From NCBI GenBank assembly GCA_002964805.2, contig PUDQ02000005.1, positions 248,001 through 312,000 on the forward strand: a stretch of DNA of 64,000 nt, given 5' to 3'. The notes beneath the pieces are model-generated. The model searched no databases, was not told the DNA's origin, and worked only from the letters and a program-made list of their open reading frames with translations. This DNA comes from Trametes villosa. Taxonomy: Eukaryota; Basidiomycota; Agaricomycetes; Polyporales; Polyporaceae. Of the stretch, positions 23,799 through 35,084 are shown one piece after another. Position 1 is the first letter of the stretch. Each line of letters begins with the position of its first letter. Both the position numbers and the translations under genes were made by a program.

Positions 23799-24566
23799 CT
23801 ACACACGCCAGTATTCCAAGCTCGCCTCGGCCCGCTCGAACGGAAACGCCCCATCCCACTTCTTCGCGTCCATCTGACTCTCCGTGATTGCTGAACGCAA
23901 CTCGTGCACGACCTCCCGCGCCTCCTGGAGATCCGGAACGCGCCCGCCGTCTATCTCCTCCTTCGCGCTCTGGATGCCCTGGCTGATGTCGGCGTCGATT
24001 ACGGCCAATATGTCCTCCATGACGCTATCCTCCTCCCACCGTAGCCCCACCGTAGCGCCGACGACGCGCGCCAAGATCTTGAGACTCGCAAAGCCCATGC
24101 CCGAGCCGTAGAGGGTGCGAACACGGAGGAGGATGGGCTCGAGCTTCTCGGTCGGCGCGGCCGCAGTGCCCCCGGATTCGGCAGCGAAGATGCCCGCGGT
24201 GTCCGGGACTTCGGCCGCGCGGACTCGGACGAGTCGCTGGCGCGCTGCGGACGTGAACGCTGCGGCGACCGAGGGCGGACTCGTGGCCAGCATGCCTCGG
24301 ACGATAGCGCGTAGGCTGCACGGAAATGAAACAGCCGGCTCGTGAGTGGCGTCATCGTCGGCGGCGACTAACTCACTCCTCAAGGTTCGCGTTGGCGATG
24401 AGCGTATCCACCATGAGGTTGCTGCGAGAGGACGGAGTCAGTCCCGGTGGTGGCGTTTCCAAGAGAGCTCGCCGGGCGGTACTGACACATGTCCCAGCAC
24501 TGGCCGCGCGTCTGCCGTACTAGCCCCGCGGGAGCCTTCGAAATGCTCACTGGCAGGAGCAACCAT
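23799..24566 (-). CDS. Conserved-looking protein of unknown function
   Basis: I cannot assign a family. Three exons (24566-24487, 24421-24377, 24315-23799) give 213 residues with matching phases. The sequence is alpha-helical in character and largely soluble, with blocks such as NLEDLRAIVRGMLATSPP, YGSGMGFASLKILARVVG and ILAVIDADISQGIQSAKEE, and no signal peptide or membrane span. The Ala/Ser-rich part around residues 45-90 may be a linker. The chosen ATG is the first one in frame that precedes two well-formed introns. It diverges from the aldo/keto reductase gene to its right with a 476-bp gap. Confidence 0.65.
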
Positions 24567-25042
24567 CGCGCCGCAGGTGGAGTGGTGAATCTTGACGATA
24601 GAGAGGTTGCCCTGGGCGGATGCAGTGGTGCGCGACCGTTCCCTTTTATACGAGTGTCGTGGCCGGAGAGATGTGTGGAACAAGTGGATCAGTTGACTTC
24701 AGATTTAGCCAAATGTAAGTTCTTGCTCACCTACGCACCCGGACTGAATGGCTGATGAAAACCCTTGTTTCCCCGCTGTAGCCAAAATTCTGAGCGCCCA
24801 TCGCCGCGCGGGCGGCGCTTTGCGAAGGCGATGCCGCCGTTTTGGGCATTCCGTCGTCCGACGCAGTCCCGTTCATGGCGTTCGAGTCGGCGTACAACAG
24901 AATTCCCGCTGTAACCACCATGTCGTTCCATGTCGTTGCAGCAAGGACGCGGGTATGCTTTACTCGCCGACGCCAAGTTTGAGCGTATAAAACGGATGCG
25001 AGGGTGAGCGGGAGGTCGTTCGTCAGGCTCCTCAAGCTCAGC
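24567..25042. other. Divergent promoter region
   Basis: This interval lies between the minus-strand unknown and the plus-strand aldo/keto reductase and probably holds both promoters. A TATA box for the reductase is at 24986. Nothing else was recognised. Confidence 0.5.
24986..24992 (+). promoter_or_regulatory. TATA box of the aldo/keto reductase gene
   Basis: TATAAAA lies 57 nt upstream of the chosen ATG at 25043. Confidence 0.55.
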
Positions 25043-26602
25043 ATGCAGACAGACACTCACTTCACACTCGCCCGGGGAACGACTCTTCCCCGGATCTGGA
25101 CCGGATTGTGGCAACTTTCCAGCAGTGCATGGGGAAGCGCCCCTGCTCAGAAGGTTCGCGATGCCATGGCCAACTACATGTCCAAAGGATATGTTGCTTT
25201 TGGTAAGTGGCCTGTTCGTTGTACCATCTGTCACCATCTACCCACTCGGACTGATCACGCCGTACCAGACATGGTATGTCTGCTCTAGATACATGGCATG
25301 AGGGCCTAACCTTCAATCATACTTGACTCGAACATCTAGGGTATGTTCTTCCAGACCCCACTCGTTCCACAATTGACTAAAGAGGACTAAAGCGGACCAC
25401 TACGGCCCTGCGGAGGACCTCTTCGTGAGTGATATCACACCAATTGGATGCTTAAGTTCACCCCTTTCGCATGGGACAGGGCCAGTTCATCAAGAACCTT
25501 CCAGAGGGCGGGCGCCCCTTCGGCGCCACGAAATGGGCAGTCTTCAATCCGATGGAAGTGACAGCGGACGCGGTGGAGGCCGCAATTAACGAGCGTCGCA
25601 CGCGGATGCAGACCGAGCGCATCGATCTTCTGCAGGTGCGCGGTGGTGCTCGGGCGCCGGTGGACGGCCCCATCTGTTGCTCACGCTGCGCATCGAGTTC
25701 TTCTGGCAGGACTATCAGGACAGGAGCTATATCACCGCGCTGCAGCACCTTCTCCAACTCCGCTCGGAGGGCAGGATTCGACACCTTGGGCTGTGCAACT
25801 TCGATACCAGGCGCACGGACGAGGTCTGCACCGTCCTCGGCCCTGGCTGCATCGTGTCGAACCAAGTGCAGGTCCGCGGCTTTCGTTGGTGTCGCCCGAC
25901 CCCCCGCTAACTCCCGCGCAGTTCTCTATCATCGACGTCCGCCCCCTCCACGGCATGCACGACGTCTGCGAGAGGCACGGCATTAAGGTTCTCGCGTACG
26001 GGGCACTGGTGAGGCGCACGCATCTGCAGCCTGCGCGTCCTTCCCCAGATCACGATGCTAAATCTGTCACAGTGTGGGGGCCTTCTCACCGACCACTGGC
26101 TCGGGAAGCCCGAGCCCGAGCTCTACTCGGGGGGCCTCAACCCCTCGCAGCGCAAGGTACGGCGCGCGCCCCTCTCTCGCCCCTTGCGGCGTCGCGTTCT
26201 CATGCACACGGCGGCTGCAGTACCTGGACGTCATCCTCAAGGCCTGGGGGACGTGGGACCTGTTCCAGGCGCTGTTGCGCGTCCTGCGCGGCATCGCCGA
26301 CCGCCGCGGGGGCGTGAGCATCGCGAACGTTGCTGTGCGCTGGGTGCTCGAGCACCCGTTCGTCGGCGCAGTGATCATAGGTGCCCCCATCGGCTTCCCA
26401 CCGCGGTCGCGCCTCCGCTAACAGGCTGCCGTGATCATCAGGCGCGAGGCTCGGCCTGACCGACTACGCCGACGACAACAACAGGGTCTTCGCGTTCGCG
26501 CTCGCCGAGCAGGACAAGGCGGAGATTGACGAGGTCGTGAGGCAGTCCAACAGCGCGAACATGATCATGACCATCGGGGATTGCGGCGCCGAATATCGTT
26601 GA
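25043..26602 (+). CDS. Aldo/keto reductase-family protein
   Basis: This 339-residue TIM-barrel oxidoreductase normally uses NADPH to reduce carbonyl groups. Exons: 25043-25202, 25269-25273, 25340, 25393-25424, 25480-25635, 25698-25871, 25922-26008, 26073-26156, 26221-26380 and 26442-26602. The conserved GYVAFDMADHYGPAE holds Asp54 and Tyr59 of the catalytic tetrad, and GATKWAVF holds Lys84. The fourth member is usually His in a context like LLQFHWWDY; here the site reads LLQFFWQDY, so His appears replaced by Phe. Other family features are IRHLGLCNFD and the cofactor-binding C-terminal part. Two microexons of 5 nt and 1 nt are required to spell DMADHYG. The intron before 25698 uses a GAG acceptor. 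Activity on carbonyls is uncertain because of the missing His. Confidence 0.88.
25340..25340 (+). other. Predicted 1-nt microexon (G) in the aldo/keto reductase
   Basis: After a 5-nt exon ACATG (25269-25273) ends a codon, the next conserved exon starts CGGACCAC at 25393 and lacks one base of the Ala codon in DMADHYG. A single G at 25340, between CTAG and GTATGT, supplies it. The flanking introns are 66 nt (25274-25339) and 52 nt (25341-25392). Splicing directly from 25273 to 25393 breaks the frame. Confidence 0.7.
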
Positions 26603-26933
26603 ACAAGGCCGCCCGGGGTCACCTCGAAGCGGGGGGCGCGGATGCATAGAAGGAATGCGGTAGTTGAATTACGGGGAACGTCATGTATCATGCTCGGTGT
26701 GGGATTAAATGCGCGACATCTATCCAATACGATATAGGGATCTCCGCCCGTTTGTCGAGATGAACGCAAGAAGCGTTCGAAGGTATGTGCCCTGAAAGAT
26801 AATCTACACAGCGGAAGGATGTATGTACTCTACAACATGTGATACAATGTGGCGTGCGTGCGGGGTTAGAAGGCATGAGAGCGAGGAGTCCGTGCGGTAG
26901 ATGTAGCCAATGTCCTATCGTGTGTGTATGTCG
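26603..26933. other. Intergenic between convergent genes
   Basis: The 3' regions of the aldo/keto reductase and of the long hydrolase-like gene meet here. Nothing else was recognised. Confidence 0.45.
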
Positions 26934-29900
26934 TCAGAGTTTGCTCATGGAGTTGTTGTGGGCCAGTTGAATGGTCGAGAGACGCGTGATCGGTTGCAGC
27001 TTCTTCTTCACGTCCTTGAGAATGGTCGTCTTGGGCTGCCAGTCGTCGAACGCGTCCCGCAACTGCGAGAACTCGGGCGCGAAGAAATGCGCAACCTTCG
27101 AATCCGCAATCATATCACGGAGCAACCACGGTATCTAACGCCGAAATCAGTTCGAGCAGCAACGGGTGCTGAGCATGGCGCTGGACGAACCTCGTAGTCG
27201 TTCTGTTCCTCCACCGCGTTGAACGGGTTGATGACGAGCTCCGCATCGGCGTTGGTGCCGTCGTTCGTCATGAAGAAGTACTTCACCGCGAGGCTGCCAC
27301 ACGCCCCCGTCAGCCCGGCATCATGTATCAGCTGCGCCGGAGGCACTTACGAGTATGTCGCCGGCTCCTCATAGGCGGAGGAGTGCCCAACACCGCTCAG
27401 TGTGCCCGCGGTGGCTTCGGACAGATGAGCCAGCAGCCCGCGATCAGAGAGCCCCGCGTTGAGGATGCGGATTAGAAGAATCAGGAGGTTAGAAAGGAAA
27501 TCAGACGAGCTGATAGGTAGGTGGTTTATTAGACAGGCCAACGCAGGAAGTGCGCAAGAACGTACTGGTATGCGTCGTTATCAATGTACAGAGCGCGCAG
27601 AATTCTTGGATGTGATGCAGCGGTAAACAGGCCGGAGTAGATCGGGACAACTTGGTCGTTGAGGGAGGCGATGTAGACGACCTTCGCCTGTCAGAATTAG
27701 CATATCAGTATTCGTGTATTCTTCACGACCGCCCCCAGTTTCCGGGACGTACTCCATGATCCATGACGTTTCGAAGAGCGCCGATGTAGTTCTTCGAAAG
27801 CTTCGACTCCGTGTCCTATCGCACAGATTAATTGCAGCCGAGCGCAAGCCCAACCTACGCCACATACCTGGAACTCGAACAACTCGCGCGCAGCCGGGTT
27901 CTCCACGTACTGCAAATAGCCGCATGAGCACCCCAAACGATCGCACCACCCCCACATAGAGACGCGCGCATACCTGGATGTACGGCTGCAATAGCGAGCT
28001 CGTCTTGAGGTAGCGCAGGGGCCCGAGGTGGATGCCGCACAGCGCGAGGAGGCACACCTTCTGCGCCTGCGTCGCGGGCACGGCAGCCGCGCCCCCCGCG
28101 GCGAGCGAGGCCGCGGACTTGGCGAGCACGTCGACGCTGCGCGCGGTGAGGATGTGGCCGTCGTCGATGAGGCGGTCGACGAGGTGCGTGGAGATGACCG
28201 CGCCCTGCGAGTGGCTCGCGACGAAGATGACGTCGGCCGCGTGCAGGTCCTCCATCCACTCCTCGTTGTTCACGAGGTGGTTGTAGACGCGGGAGACCTT
28301 CTTGCGGATGGTGCCGTCGCCCTCGAGCGGCATGCGCGTGATCTTCTTGAACTTGAAGCCGTGCTCGTCTGCGAACCGCTCGAGCGCCTGCGCGGTCATG
28401 TCGACGAACTTGCTGCTCGAGGAGGGCAGCTGCGCAACAAAAGCAAAAACAAACGCAATCAGCTCATCGCGTTCCGGGTGCGACCGCGGCTCAAGTGCGC
28501 GCACTCACCCCGCCAGCGAGCGTCCGCGTAACCGCACCTAAACGCGAGGAAGAGAACGCGGTCAGATCGCGGCCCATATCAGAATGACAGCATCGAGAAG
28601 CTGCTCGGGCTGCGGCTGTGCCGGCGCACGCACCTGGGGACCAACCGGCAACTCCAATCACGGCCACCCTGCATCCGCCGTTGAGCATGTACGGGTTGAG
28701 CTGCTCGCCGAGGATGTCGAACGCCTTCGGCAGCTCCTGTCCGAACGTCAGGAATTCGGGGGCGGGGGGTGGGGCCTCGCGCTCCTTGCCCTTCCCTTTT
28801 CCCTTGCCCCTCCCGTGCGCGCCGTCGTCCTTCGAGAATAGAGCTCCTGCGACGTATGACAGTGCGCCGGTCAGCTTTGACTTTGCGCCTTGGTGTCGAG
28901 GAGGCACGTAGGAGCGAGGTGGGGTGTGGAACGTGTCCTCCCATGTCGGAAGGACGAAGTTCGGCTGGGATGCGGGAGGGCTGCTCGGAGGGTTCGCCCC
29001 CGAGGCTTTGGACGGCGTCGGGGAGGGGTCCCGCGCACCCTTGGTCGCATCCCGCTTAACGTTCTCATTCTCAGTCAACGGCTCCGCGGGGGGGTCAGAT
29101 TTCCTCGGCTCGCGCTCCTTCGGCGGCGGCCCCGCAGGACTCTTCGGCGTCGGCGAAGGTATCGGCGACGACGCCACCGGAGAAGCTGCCGACCTCAGCG
29201 ACGACGCCGCAGCCGCGCGCTGGACGTCGTTGCCCGTCGGGATCTCAATCGCCGCGGACGGCTCGGGCGCATCGTCGATCTCCATCACCTCCATCCCGTC
29301 CGCGTGCTCGTCGTGGCTCTCGTTCGCGACAGACTTCACGGTGAGCGTCTTCGACATGAGGAAGGACATCCAGCCCGAGCGGTTCGCGGCGATGGACGAC
29401 TCGACTGGGTTCGGGGACTCCAGTGCTGGGGGCGGGTGCTTGTCGGAGGCTTCGCTGGCGGAGGACTCGAACGCCTTGGGGGGCTCGGAGGAGGGCGCGG
29501 CTTGGTCCCGAGCGAGCGCCTCCTCCTTGACCATCTCCGACTCCGTCTTCGCGGTCTCTTGCGACTCTGCGGCGGGTTTGTCCGCGGTGTCGCCGGACTC
29601 GCCCTGGCCGCTCGAGGCTGCTGCCGGTGAGGTATTGTACCAGGCCCATGGCGAGTACCACACCGAGGCGTGGCTCCTGACAGTGTCTGCCGAAAATACA
29701 GAGGACGCCTTGGGCACCGTCTGGCCAGGCTGCGGCTCTGGCGCTGTGGACGTACGTGTCGGTGACAACGGGGACTCCGATTTGACTGTAGTATCCGGCT
29801 GGGGTGTCGCAGGCGATTCCAGAGGCTGAGCGGGCTCCACAGTCTGTGTTCCAGACGAGTCTGCGGGAGGAGACGTGGGTGGTTGGGTGCCGCCGAGCTC

Positions 29901-31385
29901 AGCCGAGCTCTTCCCGTCCTCGGATGTCTTGGCTTGGGCTTCGGCCTGAGAAGCGCTCCATCCGACGTAGTCCCACCACGAGGCCGCACGAGCTTCATGC
30001 GACTTGTGGCTGTCGTCTTTGGCCGCGTCGGAGGCATGTGCGCTCTCGCTAGGCGCTGCGTCAGGCTGATTAGGCGGTTGCGGCGCTGCTGACTCGGCAG
30101 GTACTGTGGTGGTTGATTCCTGAGTAGCCACGGGGGCGGGAGATTCCGTTAAAGCCTCGCTGGCGCTATCCGCAGGTTCACGGATATCCTCGGACTGAGC
30201 TACCGCGACCGCGTGCTCCAGCGGGACCTTCGGCCTCCCAAGCAGAGGCAGCTTCAGCATGAACCGGCTCGTCGACGGGTTCAGCGACGAGATGGACGGC
30301 TTCCGCTCCGCAGTCTTCGCGACCTGCGAGTTGACCACCACCTGCGGGGCGGCGAGCGTAGCCGTGGTGTTGTCTAGACTAGTGAAGCGCGGCTGCGGGA
30401 CCTCCTCGTCGACGGACGAGATCGAGGTGGTGTTGCTGTTGAAGCGGTGATTGGGCGGGGAGTACTGTGTGGAGGTGAAGGAGAGGGGTGATGTAGGTTT
30501 CCCACTCGAGGGTATCGCCTGAGGTGGTGTGCCTGCTGTAGCGGTATGCGTCGACCCCGCGTCAGAGGATTCCGCTCGGTCACGATCCGCACCAGCCGAA
30601 GACGCCGAACGGGGTCGTGTGGGCTGCGAGGTAGATTCGTCTTGCAGTGTCGTCGAGTCCGGCTCGGGAGTCGCGTTGGACGACTTGTCTGCTCCCTTGC
30701 CGGACGCGAAGCTCAACCAGGATGACCGGGTGGGCGTGGACTTGGACGCTCGGATGGTCTTCTGTGGCTCAGTGCTGGAGACTGAGGCGGCGACCGCTGG
30801 CAGCTGCAAGCTCGAGTTCTCGCTGTCTTGCAGCTCGGCCGCAATGACCGGAGGCTCTTGCGAAGGAGTCGAGGATTGTGGAGACTCGGTGACTATGACT
30901 GGGTTCGCTACAGAACCTACATAACAGTGAGATGACTGCTCGTCCTGAGACTGCCAACCGACGCTGGTCAACGCACCTTCGGCACTGACAGGCAGACCCT
31001 CTGGCACTGGGCTGGTCGCGGGCTCCGTGCTCTTGGGAACGTCCACGCTCAGTTTGGACCGCTTGTGCGAAGCGTCCGTAGCATCCTGTTCCTTGAGCTG
31101 CTGCGGAGCACCGTGTTCCGGTCGCTGTTCCGGCGAGGCTACAAAGCTCGACGCCTGCGAAAAGGTCCGTTCGCGTTTCCGCGAGGCCTGGCTCATGAAG
31201 CTCGCGGCGTCGTCAATACCCGCAGCAGCCGGCAGCTGGTCGATGGCAGACCCGAGCCTCGAGCCCTGCTCTGGCTGTGCGAATATGAGAGAAACACTAG
31301 TAGCTGGGGGCTGTCGCTTGGGCTTGGAGAGCGAGGACCTCCACTTGGGCGGGGGGCGGGAGGGGGACGACTGGCTAGAGGACAT
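26934..31385 (-). CDS. Large protein with disordered N-terminus and alpha/beta-hydrolase-like C-terminus
   Basis: The model gives about 1,300 residues. Exons from the start: 31385-28634, 28537-28509, 28429-27974, 27909-27868, 27815-27753, 27687-27566, 27509-27351, 27293-27191 and 27134-26934. A further in-frame 60-nt intron (donor GTGCGT, acceptor TGTAG, around 30918-30977) is plausible inside the first exon. The first roughly 880 residues are Ser/Pro/Thr/Glu-rich and probably disordered, with a Lys-Gly run near the end. The C-terminal 400 resemble a conserved fungal family that I believe includes yeast YML020W: VAVIGVAGWSPG, a nucleophile-elbow-like SHSQG after DVIFVA, YIASLNDQVVPIYSG and GHSSAYEEPATYS. 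A lipase- or esterase-like fold is inferred; no activity is known to me. Confidence 0.8.
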
Positions 31386-32894
31386 GGGGGACGGCGAGCA
31401 GCATGCTTAGCGCGCTGCGGCCTGCGACGAGGAGCGCACGTTTCCGGGCGTCATCGCTGATGAGCTCATTCGGGCGGAGTTCATGTGATATTGCTGTGCC
31501 TTGCGGGATTCAGTCTCCGAAAGGGATGAGGCAACTCCGACGTGTGGGCCCGCGGGCCAATCACGGAAATGCCTCAACCGCCAAAATGCCGCATGCTGCG
31601 TCTCTTCCCCCAACCTCGACGTTGTCTTCTCCCCCGTCTCGCCTCTCGTCCCCCCCTTCCCTCCTCCCCTCATGTCTTGCCTCTGACTGGCATGCTTACA
31701 CCGTCGCTGTGGACTCTCTGGGCACGCTGACGAGCGGGAGGTATCCTCAACAAGCTCGTCAACGGTGCTGATCTCGCTGTTGATTACACACCTGGGCTCT
31801 TCGGCTCTCTTCGAAGCACTTGTGGGACAGGGAGGGTGAAGGAGGACGTGAGGGCGATGTTTTTGGCACCGAACGGTGCCTTGGCGGTGCGAGGCCAAGG
31901 TCGATAGGAGGCCCCAGGTGAGTCGTCGCATGACTGTCTTGCACCCGGTGGGAGGATACCCTCGCGAAGCCCGGTGTCAGGCTGCTATTGCCCCTCCACA
32001 ATGTATATCTTCCATGCAATCCGCACCTCTGGTCCGCGAACGGCTCCCGCACTCTCCTCATCGCCGTTGCCTCGCTGCTTGCCTCTGCCATGTCATGCGA
32101 CTCTCGCCCCCCGGCGCCTCCGCTGTTCATTTAGCGCCCGCAGGCTGGCGCACCTTTCCTGGCTACGGGTTCCGGCGATACCTACCGCTCTCCTGGTGAA
32201 CTCCTTGGCGGCCCTTCGGATCGTACTACTTTGCTGGTCGCCGTTTCGTGCTCTATCCTTGACTCTGCGGCGACCGTGAGGACGACCCAAAATGCTCTCT
32301 ACGTGGTTCGCTCGGCGCGGACGGCCGTCACTATGGTCTTGAAACCCTCCCACATGTTGGACCGCCCCCTCCCCCTATCACCTGCCTCGAGGGGTGCCCT
32401 CGCTGCTGCAAGCGCTGCGCCCACCCCGATGCTGGCCGACAGGACGCATGACTTGGCCGAACGTCTTATGTGGCTGCCGTGTTTACTCGGAGAACGCCTC
32501 TCACGCCGCAGTGGCTCGGGAACCGCAACGCCATCGCGATCATCCAAGATAGCGCTGGTCGGGGCGCCTCCTGGTCGCTGCGCACACCCCGACGCACCTC
32601 GCAAACCCGCCGTTCACAGTCCCACTCGGCCCTCTATTTCAGCCCTCGGCATGCGCTCTTGGCCTTGGACATACTTAGTGGTCGGCAAGGAGACAAGAGG
32701 GATCGCCCACGGTCATTAACTCTGGACTGGTACGCGTTCACGCGCATTCAGTGGTCGGGCGCTTCTCGGCCGGATTGCGCTTGTTTGTATGCGTTACGTA
32801 AGCGGAGCAAATGGTCTTATCACCACGACACCGCCGTCCTTCCAGGCTCTCTCCAGTGTCCACCGTCCCCAGCCCACGACAACTCTCCGCGGCC
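31386..32894. other. Divergent promoter region
   Basis: This 1.5-kb gap separates the start of the minus-strand hydrolase-like gene from the CTR transporter. It is pyrimidine-rich near 31590-31690. No coding frame with recognisable homology was seen. Confidence 0.45.
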
Positions 32895-33645
32895 ATGTCT
32901 CTCCGCCTACACTCGCTCCTCCCGCTCGTCGCGGTCCTCGCCGCTGTGCTGTCTTCGGTGAAGGCCCATAGCAATGGCATGGACATGAGCATGGACGGCT
33001 CGATGGACCTCGCGTCGGGCATGATGCTGCCGTACCTCCACTTTACTCCCGGCGACATCGTTTTGTTCTACGGATGGGTTCCGTCCAGCAAGGGTGCGAT
33101 GGTCGGGACGTGCATTGGGCTGTTCCTGTTCGCGTTGGTGGAACGCTGGATTGGGGCGTGCAGGGGTGTGATGGAGGCGCACTGGCACAAGAGGTAGGTA
33201 CAACTTTTGTGTCGTTTTATCGCGACTCTTGCCCGGCTCCGATGTTCTCCCTTGTCGTCATCACCGGACTAGGTGCTAACAAAACTCCCGCAGGGCCCAA
33301 ATCGCACAGGCCGACAGGATCAACCTCCCTACGACCTCGTCGATCGACAAGGTCTCCATCACCTCCACCCGCGTCCGCGATACCGTCACCCTCCGCAACG
33401 CCCCGCCGTTCAACTTTGTGCACGACGCTACCCGGGGCCTTCTGCACGCCGTCCAGGTCGCCATCCAGTTCGCGTTCATGCTTGTCGTCATGTATGTCGT
33501 CCTGATCTCGCCTCCCAACGTTCACTACTCACAAATCATCTCATCCAGGACTTACCAAGCCAGCTTCATCATCTCGCTCGTGGTCGGTCTCGGCGTCGGC
33601 GAGACGCTGTTCGGGCGGTACGCGAGCCATGCCGCTCTGCACTGA
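32895..33645 (+). CDS. CTR-family copper transporter
   Basis: This 197-residue high-affinity Cu(I) transporter acts as a trimeric channel in the plasma or vacuolar membrane. Exons are 32895-33193, 33294-33491 and 33549-33645. A cleavable or anchoring hydrophobic N-terminus (residues 1-23) is followed by a Met-rich copper-catching stretch, MDMSMDGSM. TM1 begins near GAMVGTCIGLFLFALVE. A basic cytosolic loop leads to TM2 with the selectivity motif MxxxM (Met162, Met166). TM3 carries GxxxG (Gly179, Gly183) within VVGLGVGETLFG. The length and order fit the family. A ferric-reductase-type gene lies 1.4 kb downstream on the same strand; such enzymes supply reduced copper. Confidence 0.93.
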
Positions 33646-33944
33646 TGGAAAACCCGGCGGCGCTGTTACGCCTTGATGTTTATTTCGGACGACGCTCTAC
33701 TCACGTCTGTATGCTGGATGTACTTGTATCGGTTATGACTGGTTTTTGGAACCGCCTTTGTGGCAGACATGCTGGGGCGTGTCGTGACTTGGATTCGATC
33801 GTTGGCGTGGGCGGTGCCGCTCGCCGCCACAAATTGGTGTACGGCGTATGACTCTTGAAAGATGTACGTATATTCGCGTCACGCTTCGTAAAGAAGGCAT
33901 CCCACCCCACACTCCTTCGCACGAGACAACACGCGCCACACACC

Positions 33945-34722
33945 ATGTCGAGCACCAGCCACCCGATGTACGATCCCGAAGCAGACCTGCCCGTCTATTT
34001 CTGGAAGCCGGACGAGGAGCACGGGTGGGCGTCGCAGTGGCACCACTCCCCGTTCGCGGCGCGCGTGACGCTGCCCGGCGGGGAGGAGCGCGAGGCGCTG
34101 TTCCCGACGGCGGAGCACTGGATGATGGCGCAGAAGGCGTTGTTGTTCGGGGATAGGGCGATATTCGAGCGTATCGTACCCGCCTCGATTGCTACGGCGA
34201 ACAAGGCGGGAGCTACGGTGGTAGTAACTTCGGAGGCCTCGGGGTCTACTACTACTGCTAATGCAGGAGGCTCTACGCGCCGCACCCGGAGCCAGACGAG
34301 CAAACACGCCGTCCCCGCGATCTCCCCGACAACACGTCCTTCTCGCGCACGCGCACGCGCCCCGCGCGCCCCCAAACCGAACGGTCAAAGCCCTCGGACG
34401 CAAAGTGCGAAACTTCGACGACGCGGTCTGGACGCGCGAGCGCGAGCGCATCGTCCTCGAAGGCACATTACACAAGTTCCGGCAGCACCCCAGCCTGCGC
34501 GCGGCGCTGCTCGCGACGGGGGAGCGCGAGATCGTGGAGGCGAGCCCGAGGGATCGGGTGTGGGGGATCGGGTTTAGGCGCGCGGGTGCGGAGAGGGTGG
34601 GGAGGGAGGCCTGGGGGATGAATTTGTTGGGGAGGGCGTTGATGCAAGCGAGGGAGGTGTTGCGGAGGAAGGAGGCCGGGGAGGGGGGTCTGCAGCATGA
34701 GGTCCGGGAGAGGGGGGACTGA
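33945..34722 (+). CDS. NADAR-domain protein (YbiA-like N-glycosidase family)
   Basis: The family (Pfam NADAR, formerly DUF1768) includes enzymes acting on ADP-ribose-linked or riboflavin-pathway metabolites, of YbiA type. The model has two exons, 33945-34175 and 34267-34722, giving 228 residues. The N-terminal half shows LFPTAEHWMMAQKALLFGD, and the C-terminal half shows ALGRKVRNFDDAVW, KFRQHPSLRAALLATG, DRVWGIGF and NLLGRALMQAREVL, all in family order. The segment between the halves (roughly residues 78-120) is unusually Arg/Ala/Pro-rich. Either the protein has a low-complexity insertion or the 91-nt intron is longer than modelled. Location is probably cytosolic. Confidence 0.85.
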
Positions 34723-35084
34723 TTCTGGGGTGGTTACATAGTTAGAGAGGGCGGGGAGCCGCGCGGGCAGACAGAAATGTAACCCGAGAGACCCGAGTGG
34801 CCATGGGCGGCGGATTGGAACACAAGGACGTCGGATGGCCGTCACTGCCAGGATGGCCGAGCGGGATGGGTGGTTACAGGCGCGCACGCTGAAAAAGTTC
34901 TTCTGTCTTTATTTGGCGCGACCAAACAGTGGTGAAAGAAGAAGAGCGAGATATCTGTACGCAGCTGTGCTCTCCAGGCGACCGCGACCTCCACCCATCT
35001 GCCCGTAAGTCCTCCCCACGAGCTCGACGCACCCTCTCCGTCGCTCAAGCTTGCGACGCCGCTCGTAGCTTTACGACCTGCACC
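34723..35084. other. Intergenic
   Basis: This is the short gap between the NADAR gene and the reductase gene. The presumed reductase promoter and leader lie here; nothing else was recognised. Confidence 0.45.

Noticed and set aside
24566..25043. A bidirectional regulatory motif shared by the unknown gene and the aldo/keto reductase
   Set aside because: Only the TATA box near the reductase is convincing; no repeated or palindromic element could be supported.
27753..27815. An apparent frameshift in the exon encoding KNYIGALRNVMDHG of the hydrolase-like gene
   Set aside because: It came from misreading the donor. With the exon ending directly before GTACGTCC the phases agree and the conserved reading DHG-AKVVYIASLNDQVVP is intact.
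28491..31385. Plus-strand open frames antisense to the hydrolase-like gene (for example near 28924-29829)
   Set aside because: They are antisense shadows of a Ser/Pro/Glu-rich coding exon; composition explains their length.
31403..32720. Several 100-160-codon frames between the hydrolase-like gene and the CTR gene
   Set aside because: They overlap on both strands, are Arg/Ser/Pro-rich, have no splice-joined continuation and no recognisable motif.
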